A stretch of 8,335 nt of DNA from Nocardioidaceae bacterium (GTDB lineage Bacteria > Actinomycetota > Actinomycetes > Propionibacteriales > Nocardioidaceae). Shown piece after piece: positions 1 to 5,191 of this stretch. A model generated the notes under the pieces. That model was not told the DNA's origin. It searched no databases and saw only the letters and a list, made by a program, of their open reading frames with translations. Made by a program: the position numbers and the translations under genes. The stretch is taken from positions 1 to 8,335 of the forward strand of contig JACCZJ010000157.1 of assembly GCA_013696065.1 (NCBI GenBank), given 5' to 3'. Every line of letters starts with the position of its first letter. Position 1 is the first letter of the stretch.

Positions 1-243
1 GTTCTCCCCCACATAAGATGACACCATCCGACGCAGCCGTCTAGCCATCAACAACCGACCCAGGCCCCAGTCGTCGACGCCACAATTGTTCGACACCGCC
101 TCCAACTCGTCGACTCCCCGCTCCAACAACGCATCGATCAACACCGACGGGACTCCACACAAACCAAACCCCCCCACGGCAATCGTCGACCCACTCCCAA
201 TATCAGCCACCGCCTCCGCAGCACTCGCTACGACCTTGTCCAC
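1..243 (-). CDS. scoA: 3-oxoacid CoA-transferase subunit A, N-terminal part (cut by window edge)
   Basis: This is the first 81 codons of the A subunit of succinyl-CoA:3-ketoacid CoA-transferase, which moves CoA from succinyl-CoA to acetoacetate or a similar 3-oxoacid in the cytoplasm. The glycine-rich GGFGLCG motif (residues 24-30), the SNNCG segment (51-55) and VDDWGLG just after it are hallmarks of the subunit A family. The catalytic glutamate of the enzyme lies in subunit B, expected just downstream outside the window. The start is a GTG at 243 with AGGGAGGA at 249-256, five bases away. The frame stays open to base 1. It lies 110 bases downstream of the short-chain dehydrogenase on the same strand, so co-transcription is likely. 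Seven of nine leucines use TTG, which looks different from the mixed leucine codons of the thiolase. The family call is secure; the physiological substrate is inferred. Confidence 0.9.
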   Translation of the reverse strand, partial: MDKVVASAAEAVADIGSGSTIAVGGFGLCGVPSVLIDALLERGVDELEAVSNNCGVDDWGLGRLLMARRLRRMVSSYVGEN

Positions 244-248
244 GAAAG

Positions 249-256
249 TCCTCCCT
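249..256 (-). promoter_or_regulatory. Ribosome binding site of scoA
   Basis: AGGGAGGA on the minus strand sits five bases before the GTG at 243. It decides the GTG start, since there is no ATG at this point in the frame. Confidence 0.7.
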
Positions 257-353
257 GCTGTTGCCTATGCATGATCAGAAATGATGGTGATGGCTGGTTT
301 GCTCGTTCGTGAGATCACCGCCTCGCTGCGGGTGTGCCCTCGCGTCGGACGCG

Positions 354-1115
354 TCATCGAGGAGACATCCGAATCGCGCCGTCCAGTCGAATGACCTCTC
401 CATTCAGCATCTGATTGGAGACGATGTGTTCCAGCAGCGCGGCATACTCCTCTGGAGAGCCGAGCCTCGAAGGGTGAGGCACCTGCGCCGCCACCGAGAG
501 CTTGGCCTTCTCCGGCATGGCCGCCATCAGGGGTGTGTCGAAGGGACCTGGGGCAACGGTCATGACGCGGATGCCATGCCTGGCGAGTTCACGGGCTGCG
601 GGCAGCGTCATGGCGACGACTGCTCCCTTGGAGGCTGCGTAGGCCACCTGGCCGACCTGGCCGTCATAGGCCGCGACTGACGCGGTGCATACGACGACCC
701 CGCGGTCGCCGCTCTCGAGTTCGTTGCTTGACATGGCGTGGCTGGCGTAAGCGAGCACGTGGTACGTGCCCATCAAGTTGACCTCGATCGTGGGTCTGAC
801 CCACTCCAGCGGCGTCGGGCCGTCGCGGTCGAACATCTTCGCCGGTGGACCGATACCTGCGGCCGCCACAGCGACTCTCAACGGCGCCAAGTCGGCTGCG
901 CGTTGGACCGCGCGTTGTACATCCGCCGGTACCGTGACGTCACCCGGTACGAAAACCGCTCGCTCACCGAGACGCTCCACCACCTGCTCCCCTGCGGAGC
1001 GAGGAAGGTCGATGATCACCACGCTCGCACCCAGCCGGTGAAACCGTTGGGCCGCCGCCAGGCCGAGTCCTGAGGCGCCACCCGTTACTAGTGCGGACGC
1101 ATCGGAGACACGCAT
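354..1115 (-). CDS. Short-chain dehydrogenase/reductase (3-hydroxyacyl-CoA dehydrogenase type)
   Basis: A 253-residue NAD(P)-dependent oxidoreductase of classical SDR length. The Rossmann glycine motif TGGASGLG is at residues 11-18. Asp36 at the end of the second strand suggests a preference for NAD. The catalytic set is visible: Asn113 (EVNLMG), Ser146 (TASVAAY), and Tyr159 and Lys163 (YAASK). The overall pattern resembles the HSD10 / type II 3-hydroxyacyl-CoA dehydrogenase branch, including the VAPGPFDTPL loop at 188-197, so oxidation of a 3-hydroxyacyl-CoA to the 3-oxo form is the likely job. The usual NNAG or NCAG motif reads AAAG (residues 84-87), a noticeable deviation. The ATG at 1115 directly follows an in-frame TAG, so no earlier start is possible; the ribosome binding site is weak. 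The gene lies between thiolase and CoA-transferase genes on one strand, which supports the fatty or 3-oxoacid role. 3-hydroxybutyrate dehydrogenase is an alternative. Confidence 0.88.
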   Translation of the reverse strand: MRVSDASALVTGGASGLGLAAAQRFHRLGASVVIIDLPRSAGEQVVERLGERAVFVPGDVTVPADVQRAVQRAADLAPLRVAVAAAGIGPPAKMFDRDGPTPLEWVRPTIEVNLMGTYHVLAYASHAMSSNELESGDRGVVVCTASVAAYDGQVGQVAYAASKGAVVAMTLPAARELARHGIRVMTVAPGPFDTPLMAAMPEKAKLSVAAQVPHPSRLGSPEEYAALLEHIVSNQMLNGEVIRLDGAIRMSPR

Positions 1116-1251
1116 CTAGGGCCCCGTTCCGATCTGCCGGAAAGGGTCCACGACGTAATGCCTGTGCAGTTCCACCATGACCAGCAGACTCCCGCCGTGA
1201 CCTCTGTGTCCTGACGAACGTGCCGGCGGCACACGCGACTGGCTACAGATG

Positions 1252-2442
1252 TCAGAGCCGCTCGAAGATGGCCGCGATGCCTTGGCCACCGCCGATGCAC
1301 ATAGTCACCAGCGCGTACTGCCCGCCGCTGCGCTGCAGTTCGTGGACGGCCTTGACCGTGAGGATGCAACCGGTGGCCCCGATGGGGTGACCGAGCGAGA
1401 TCCCGCTGCCGAGTGGATTGGTCTTCTCTGGCGGCAGGTCGAGCTCGCGCATGACTGCCAGCGCCTGTGCGGCGAATGCTTCGTTGAGCTCGATAAGGTC
1501 GATGTCACCGATCTTCATCCCCGCCTTGTCGAGCACCTTTCGCACCGCCGGAATCGGCCCGATGCCCATGTATTCCGGCTCAACCCCCGCGTGGCTATAG
1601 GCGACCAATCGGGCCATAGGGGAGAGCCCGCTCGCTTCGGCCGCCGAGCGCTCCATCAACACCACCGCAGCGGCGGCATCGTTGACGCCTGAGGAGTTGC
1701 CGGCGGTGACACTGCCGTCGCCTTTCGCGAATGCCGGCCGCAACTTCGCCATACCCTCGACGGTGACGTCGGGGCGCAGATGTTCGTCGGTGTCGAAGGT
1801 GGTCGTGCCCTTCCTCGACTTCAACTCGACGGGCATGATTTGGTCCTTGAAGTGACCCTCGGAGACCGCTTTTGCCGCGCGGTGATGACTCTCCACGGCA
1901 AACTCGTCTTGGTCCTCTCGTGACACCCCCCACTTCTTGGCAACGTTCTCAGCGGTGACGCCCATGTGGCAGGCGTCGAACGGATCGGTCAGTGCTCCCA
2001 CCATCGCGTCGACCACAGCGGCGTCACCCATTCGCTGGCCCCACCGCATCCCCGGCGCCCAGTACTGCGAGCGGCTCATGCACTCGGCGCCTCCGGCGAC
2101 CGCGACGTCGACATCACCCAACATGATCATCTGCGCGGCCGAGACGACCGCCTGTAAACCGCTTCCACACAACCGGTTGAGCGTGAACGCGGGAGTCTCT
2201 ACCGGCAACCCGCCGCCTACCGCGGCAACCCGCGAGAGATACATGTCACGGGCCTCGGTATGGATGACGTTCCCGAAAACGACATGGCCTACTTCGTCGG
2301 GCGCGACGCCGGAACGTTGCACAGCCTCACGAGTAACAGCCGCCGCCAGGTCGCTCGGAGGCGAGTCCTTGAGACTGCCGCCGTACTTTCCGATCGCAGT
2401 CCGTACGCCGCTTAAAACGACGACCCCACGGGTCTCAGACAT
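1252..2442 (-). CDS. Acetyl-CoA C-acyltransferase (thiolase)
   Basis: A 396-residue thiolase, which cleaves 3-oxoacyl-CoA with CoA to acetyl-CoA and a shortened acyl-CoA, or runs in reverse to condense two acetyl-CoA. All family landmarks are present: nucleophile Cys92 in LNRLCGSG, NEAFAAQ, GHPIG with His352, and the second catalytic Cys382 in MCIGGGQG. The N-terminal VRTAIGKYGG signature is also clear. The frame is open further upstream to an ATG at 2499, but the ATG at 2442 is chosen because GAGGAGG (2450-2456) is seven bases from it and the protein then begins at the normal family position. The earlier start would also run into the small zinc-finger gene, which ends at 2465. The sequence looks closest to the BktB / acetoacetyl-CoA thiolase type. 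With the CoA-transferase and the dehydrogenase it forms a plausible 3-oxoacid (ketone-body-like) degradation set. Chain-length specificity cannot be read from the sequence. Confidence 0.93.
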   Translation of the reverse strand: MSETRGVVVLSGVRTAIGKYGGSLKDSPPSDLAAAVTREAVQRSGVAPDEVGHVVFGNVIHTEARDMYLSRVAAVGGGLPVETPAFTLNRLCGSGLQAVVSAAQMIMLGDVDVAVAGGAECMSRSQYWAPGMRWGQRMGDAAVVDAMVGALTDPFDACHMGVTAENVAKKWGVSREDQDEFAVESHHRAAKAVSEGHFKDQIMPVELKSRKGTTTFDTDEHLRPDVTVEGMAKLRPAFAKGDGSVTAGNSSGVNDAAAAVVLMERSAAEASGLSPMARLVAYSHAGVEPEYMGIGPIPAVRKVLDKAGMKIGDIDLIELNEAFAAQALAVMRELDLPPEKTNPLGSGISLGHPIGATGCILTVKAVHELQRSGGQYALVTMCIGGGQGIAAIFERL

Positions 2443-2449
2443 ATCGTTT

Positions 2450-2456
2450 CCTCCTC
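2450..2456 (-). promoter_or_regulatory. Ribosome binding site deciding the thiolase start
   Basis: GAGGAGG on the minus strand, seven bases before the ATG at 2442. It favours this start over the in-frame ATG at 2499. Confidence 0.75.
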
Positions 2457-2464
2457 GAGGTGGG

Positions 2465-2620
2465 TTAGGCGCCACCAACGGGTTCGATGACTTTGCCACT
2501 CCCGCCGCAAGTCTTGCATTCCTCGCCGTCGATGCTTCCGCTGCCGGAGCAGTCAGGACAGAGGTTCTCTCCCCCGGGCTGGTCAGGCGACACGGTGTCG
2601 AGTGGCTCCACTGCGACCAT
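2465..2620 (-). CDS. Small DnaJ-type CxxCxGxG zinc-finger protein (51 residues)
   Basis: A very short gene encoding 51 residues. It holds two CxxCxGxG motifs, CPDCSGSG (21-28) and CKTCGGSG (35-42). These are the repeats that bind zinc in the cysteine-rich domain of DnaJ. Here only one pair is present, enough to bind a single zinc ion, with no J domain or C-terminal substrate domain. The acidic N-terminus (residues 1-20) and short tail have no recognisable features. The start is an ATG at 2620 with a weak purine-rich stretch (GAAAAGAG) before it. It ends 22 bases before the thiolase start, so the two are almost surely co-transcribed and the mini-protein is the first gene of the operon. Its role is unknown; possibilities are an assembly or redox partner of the thiolase or a regulator. 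The regular double motif and tight spacing argue against chance. Confidence 0.8.
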   Translation of the reverse strand: MVAVEPLDTVSPDQPGGENLCPDCSGSGSIDGEECKTCGGSGKVIEPVGGA

Positions 2621-2653
2621 CTCTTTTCAATTCCACAAAGCGGGAAACTTGGG

Positions 2654-2681
2654 GATGTAGGACCGGTCGGCCCTCAGGCAA
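2654..2681 (-). promoter_or_regulatory. Possible promoter of the zinc finger-thiolase operon
   Basis: On the minus strand TTGCCT (2676-2681) and TACATC (2654-2659) are spaced by 16 bases, about 34 bases before the start at 2620. The match to sigma-70 type boxes is only partial. An 8-bp palindrome GACCGGTC (2661-2668) lies between the two elements, where a repressor could act. This is a weak call made by eye. Confidence 0.22.
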
Positions 2682-2711
2682 CTGATGCTAGTCGGGAGCT
2701 GCGACGGCTGC

Positions 2712-2743
2712 CACCCAGGTCCGCTGGCACCCAGGTCCGCTGC
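2712..2743. repeat. Tandem direct repeat, 2 x 16 bp
   Basis: A 16-base unit beginning CACCCAGGTCCGCTG occurs twice in a row, at 2712-2727 and 2728-2743, differing only in the last base. It lies in the non-coding spacer upstream of the zinc-finger/thiolase operon. It may be a local slippage duplication or a doubled binding site; nothing shows which. Confidence 0.8.
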
Positions 2744-2811
2744 CTCAGGACACCAGTGGACACAGATCGACGAACTGTCCGGCGGCAGAAGTGGCGGCGC
2801 TTGACGCCCCT

Positions 2812-2878
2812 CGCTCCGCGGGTTCTGGATGCCAAGGTCGAGGCGATGGGACCTCGTGCCGCGGAGCGAAAAAGCGAG
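2812..2878. repeat. Long inverted repeat downstream of the 75-residue protein gene
   Basis: CGCTCCGCGG at 2812-2821 is perfectly complementary to CCGCGGAGCG at 2859-2868, leaving a 37-base loop that contains a further small GAGG/CCTC hairpin. The outer arm continues imperfectly through a run of five A (2869-2873) to GCGAG at 2874-2878. The element starts within ten bases of the stop of the 75-residue gene, so it could end minus-strand transcripts. However, on that strand the T run comes before the stem and not after it, which is not a classical intrinsic terminator. Confidence 0.5.
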
Positions 2879-2884
2879 TAAGGA

Positions 2885-3112
2885 TCAGCGGCCGAGGAGG
2901 GTGCGCAGCATGTCCTTGCCAAGCTCGGCGCCTTTTCGGCTCTCGGCTTGAGCCTTCTTGAAGAACTCCTCGAGGTCGGCGTTTCCGGCCTTCTGCGCGT
3001 CCTCGATATAGGTCTGCAACCGCTGCGCGTTGCTCAAGCATGCCTCGACAAACCAGATGACGTTGTAGTCCTTATCTTCGGTGCCGGTGACATCGCCGCT
3101 TTCGCTTGCCAT
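2885..3112 (-). CDS. Small helical protein of unknown function, copy 2
   Basis: A 75-residue protein, rich in charged residues and predicted to be almost wholly helical, without a signal peptide or membrane segment. It is clearly a paralogue of the next gene upstream: about 40 of 63 positions are identical, including YNVIWF (16-21), the LSNA segment, YI.DA, EFF.KAQA and SRKG.ELGK. The conserved aromatic and acidic residues at regular helical spacing suggest a helical hairpin. A remote similarity to short ferritin- or rubrerythrin-like helical proteins crossed my mind but is not demonstrable. The start at 3112 is secured by AAGGAGGA at 3118-3125, five bases away. The gene follows its paralogue after 97 bases on the same strand. 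I do not recognise a named function; the reading frame itself is well supported by the duplication. Confidence 0.85.
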   Translation of the reverse strand: MASESGDVTGTEDKDYNVIWFVEACLSNAQRLQTYIEDAQKAGNADLEEFFKKAQAESRKGAELGKDMLRTLLGR

Positions 3113-3209
3113 CTCACTCCTCCTTCGTGGTTGTGGTGGACGTCCGCCACTATGCTCCTAACCACGCCCATCCGCTACCTGCCATTGTGATCGTCGCCGG
3201 GCCAACTGA

Positions 3210-3449
3210 CTAGCTGTCGTTGCTGATACGCGTCGCCAGGAGCTTCTTACCCAGCTCGCCGCCCTTGCGGCTCACGGCTTGTGCCTTGCGGAAGAACTCG
3301 GCGAGTTCCTGGTCGCCATCACGCTCAGCGTCGGCAATGTAAGCCTCGAGCTTGAGGGCGTTGCTGAGCGACGCTTCCGTGAACCAGATGATGTTGTATG
3401 TCTTGTCCTTGGTGCCGGTGGTCTGTCCGGTCTCCTCGACTGCGCTCAT
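3210..3449 (-). CDS. Small helical protein of unknown function, copy 1
   Basis: A 79-residue soluble protein, the upstream member of a tandem pair with the gene at 2885-3112. The shared core runs from TGTKDK (residues 11-16) through YNIIWF (18-23) and the SRKGGELGKKLL region (59-70), and only the first ten and last few residues differ freely. Conservation of TGT.DK..YN just before the first helix in both copies shows that this N-terminal segment is part of the fold. The start at 3449 has AGGAGG eight or fewer bases upstream. The 97-base spacer between the copies shows no clear terminator, so they may be one transcript. No function can be given. Retention of both copies with intact frames suggests both are used, perhaps as a heterodimer. 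Confidence 0.85.
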   Translation of the reverse strand: MSAVEETGQTTGTKDKTYNIIWFTEASLSNALKLEAYIADAERDGDQELAEFFRKAQAVSRKGGELGKKLLATRISNDS

Positions 3450-3575
3450 CCTTGGCCTCCTAGGCGGGGTTGTTACTGAGTCACTACCCCACCCCTTCGC
3501 GACCTATTCACACCAGCCACGAAAGTCTGCCCGACTATCGCCGTTGAGGCACCACGGCTCTGGCGTCCGGCATAC

Positions 3576-3590
3576 CCACAGATGCTGTGG
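3576..3590. repeat. 15-bp palindrome, possible operator
   Basis: CCACAG-ATG-CTGTGG is a perfect dyad with six-base arms and a three-base centre. It lies about 130 bases upstream of the start of the paralogue pair. The size and symmetry suit a dimeric regulator, but a single occurrence of this length can arise by chance. Confidence 0.3.
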
Positions 3591-3829
3591 ATTGGCTGGT
3601 ACCGACCGGGCCATGCTCGATGTGCTGATGCGTGGCACATTGATTTCCCCACGACCGGCGGTTCAAGAAGTCGGCAGTGTGCTGCGACCCGTCGCCAGGG
3701 TGTGTCAGGAGATGGGGAGCCTTACGGCACCGCTTCGGTACGAGGCGGTCTGCTTCCGTTGGCGTCCGAGTTGCGACACGGCCAGTTCTACCAGCTCTGA
3801 TCGAGGGGTCAGCAAGCCAAGTGATCTAG

Positions 3830-3847
3830 CCTGCGCTTCGGCGCAGG
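3830..3847 (-). terminator. Stable hairpin downstream of the kinase-like gene
   Basis: A perfect 7-bp stem CCTGCGC / GCGCAGG closes a TTCG loop when read on the plus strand (CGAA on the minus strand). It begins 27 bases after the stop of the minus-strand kinase-like gene, the right place for a transcription terminator. No T run follows on the minus strand, so it would be a terminator of the T-poor kind often proposed in actinobacteria, or an mRNA 3'-end protector. Confidence 0.5.
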
Positions 3848-3873
3848 TTAACGGTATGGAGACGGCTCCGTCG

Positions 3874-4440
3874 TTATGACGGGGCACGGGGCTCGGTCCA
3901 GCCGACCTCCCGAATGACTGCGGCGGCCGCCTCCGCAAGGGTGGCTGTGGTCGCGTCCACCTGACAGTCCTCTACCGCTGCCGCGTCCATGATCGCGTCC
4001 AGTTCTCCTGACCGGTCCAGGTGCCACCGCAGCGAAGCGCTTAGGTTCTCGTGGCGGCGAGCCAACCGAACCCGCACAAGCAGAAGGTCGACCCTGAGTC
4101 GGCATACCACCATGGGTACGCCCACGGACGCCTCATGATGATCTCGGTCGGCCTGCGTCTCCAGGACCCCAGCCAGGACCAGACGAACGATGCCGGCGTC
4201 GAAGTAGTTCGCCGACACCGAGCGGAGATTGCGCATGGCAATCGCCATGTTGAATCGGTCGCCCGACGGTGCAGGCCACGCGCGGCGAAGCCAGTCGATG
4301 TCAACCACAGCGTTGGGCATCTGTGCCTCACTCAGAAGATCACCTACCGCCTCCGCGACCGAGGTCTTACCGACCCCGACGGTGCCGGTGATCAGCAGAG
4401 CCCGCTGGCCGGAATGGGCACTGGTCTCGGTCAACGCCAT
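3874..4440 (-). CDS. P-loop kinase-like NTPase
   Basis: A 188-residue nucleotide-binding protein. The Walker A motif GTVGVGKT is at residues 19-26, right after a beta strand ALLIT. VVDIDWLRR (45-53) follows as the acidic strand typical of small-molecule kinases of the adenylylsulfate- or shikimate-kinase type. Arginines that could form a lid or bind phosphate are at RVRLARRH (123-130), and RWHLDRSGEL (138-147) is a further conserved-looking block. The size fits a single kinase domain; the phosphate acceptor is unknown. The frame is open up to an ATG at 4572, but the ATG at 4440 is preferred: GAGGTG (4447-4452) lies six bases upstream and the extra 44 residues look non-protein-like. The gene stands alone, diverging from the plus-strand remnant that begins at 4637. 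A stable hairpin follows its stop. It is surely an NTPase; assignment to a named kinase is not possible. Confidence 0.8.
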   Translation of the reverse strand: MALTETSAHSGQRALLITGTVGVGKTSVAEAVGDLLSEAQMPNAVVDIDWLRRAWPAPSGDRFNMAIAMRNLRSVSANYFDAGIVRLVLAGVLETQADRDHHEASVGVPMVVCRLRVDLLLVRVRLARRHENLSASLRWHLDRSGELDAIMDAAAVEDCQVDATTATLAEAAAAVIREVGWTEPRAPS

Positions 4441-4446
4441 CTGCGG

Positions 4447-4452
4447 CACCTC
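4447..4452 (-). promoter_or_regulatory. Ribosome binding site deciding the kinase-like start
   Basis: GAGGTG on the minus strand, six bases before the ATG at 4440. It is used to prefer this start over the in-frame ATG at 4572. Confidence 0.5.
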
Positions 4453-4636
4453 AATCTGAAAGCGAGCTGCAACGTCCGGCCAACCTATCGGCCAGGGGCG
4501 AAATCGACTGGAGCGATTGACCGGCTCACCGTCAAGCCATCGACAGCCGACCGAGACCTGTGAACGACGCACTCGCCGCCGGATAACGGCGCGCCCTCGG
4601 GGGTTGCCTCAGCGGTCATGTAGGAGACGCCAATCC

Positions 4637-5152
4637 GTGGTGGACGTCTCGACCGAAGACCGCTTCGAGCTTGGTCATCGCCAGCGTCGGCCAAGCCAGG
4701 CAGAGATGCGCCAATACCGAGCGGCACTCGGTACGCCGGAGCGCCGCCTCGCCAGTGCGCTCCTGCCAGCTCACATCAGCGACGCGGGCCCATTCCTAGC
4801 CGAGGTTGAGATCGGACTCGAGCAGTTCGCGGGCGTGCCGGTGTTGCTGCTCCGGGCAGATCGCGACATCGCCTTCCGACCCAAAGAACTTGCGCGGTGG
4901 CGCGCCGCTCTCCCGGACGCATGCGTCGCAGAGTTGGCGGGGTGCCTGGATGGTGACGTGCTCGGAGTTCGGCTGGGTGCGGGGACTGCGGATCATCAGC
5001 AGGCGCTCGACGTGCCAGGTGCAGAAGTGTTCAGTCCAGGGGACAAAGGTCGGACGTTTCGAGACTGGGTCGCCATCCCGGTGACGTCTTCCGCGGATTG
5101 GGAGCACTTCGCTAACGCAGCAATGGCGTACGTCAGCAACCGGCACGTGTGA
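4637..5152 (+). pseudogene. Chimeric remnant: alpha/beta-hydrolase tail joined to TfoX-like tail
   Basis: An open frame of 171 residues from a GTG at 4637 (AGGAG at 4622-4626, ten bases away) that appears to join two incomplete proteins. Residues about 18-97 resemble the C-terminal half of a haloalkane-dehalogenase-like hydrolase. FLAEVEIGL is near 56, then VPVLLLRADRDIAF holds the strand and acidic residue, and ELARWRAALPDA follows. The nucleophile elbow is absent, and the expected GAGHFIQE histidine segment does not follow. From about residue 103 the sequence changes to GDVLGVRLG, then a PGAEVF segment, then GRTFRDWVAIP and a final helix, resembling the C-terminal half of a TfoX/Sxy-type small protein whose start is also missing. 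Neither half looks functional, so I call it a pseudogene. The frame is open without stops, so a translated fusion product cannot be excluded. It is the only plus-strand gene-like unit in the window. The domain calls are by eye. Confidence 0.5.
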
Positions 5153-5191
5153 GCCGAGCGTGCACTGCTAGGCGCCTCAGCCGAAGTGTCG

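Larger units (their letters stand above)
3450..3873. other. 424-base stretch without a convincing gene
   Basis: Between the upstream paralogue and the end of the kinase-like gene no open frame shows recognisable protein sequence, a good ribosome binding site or family motifs. Several frames are open by chance because of the high GC content. The stretch should contain the promoter of the paralogue pair near 3450-3550, but I could not identify boxes with confidence. Two small symmetric elements, listed separately, are the only structure seen. No tRNA signature was found. Confidence 0.5.

Noticed and set aside
1220..1232. 13-bp palindrome between thiolase and dehydrogenase genes
   Set aside because: The centre is a single base, so it cannot form a normal hairpin, and a GC-rich symmetry of this size is expected by chance.
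1937..2881. Long plus-strand open frame of 314 codons
   Set aside because: It is antisense to the thiolase and the zinc-finger gene, whose motifs are unmistakable, and its own translation shows no family features.
3582..3800. Plus-strand frame of 72 codons in the gene-poor stretch
   Set aside because: No ribosome binding site and no recognisable protein pattern; it is probably open by chance.
4485..4727. Minus-strand frame of 80 codons between kinase and remnant
   Set aside because: Low-complexity composition, no ribosome binding site at its start and overlap with both neighbours' upstream regions.
4796..5146. Minus-strand frame of 116 codons opposite the chimeric remnant
   Set aside because: It has several cysteines, but in no zinc-binding arrangement I can recognise, and no good start. 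The plus strand shows protein-like similarity.
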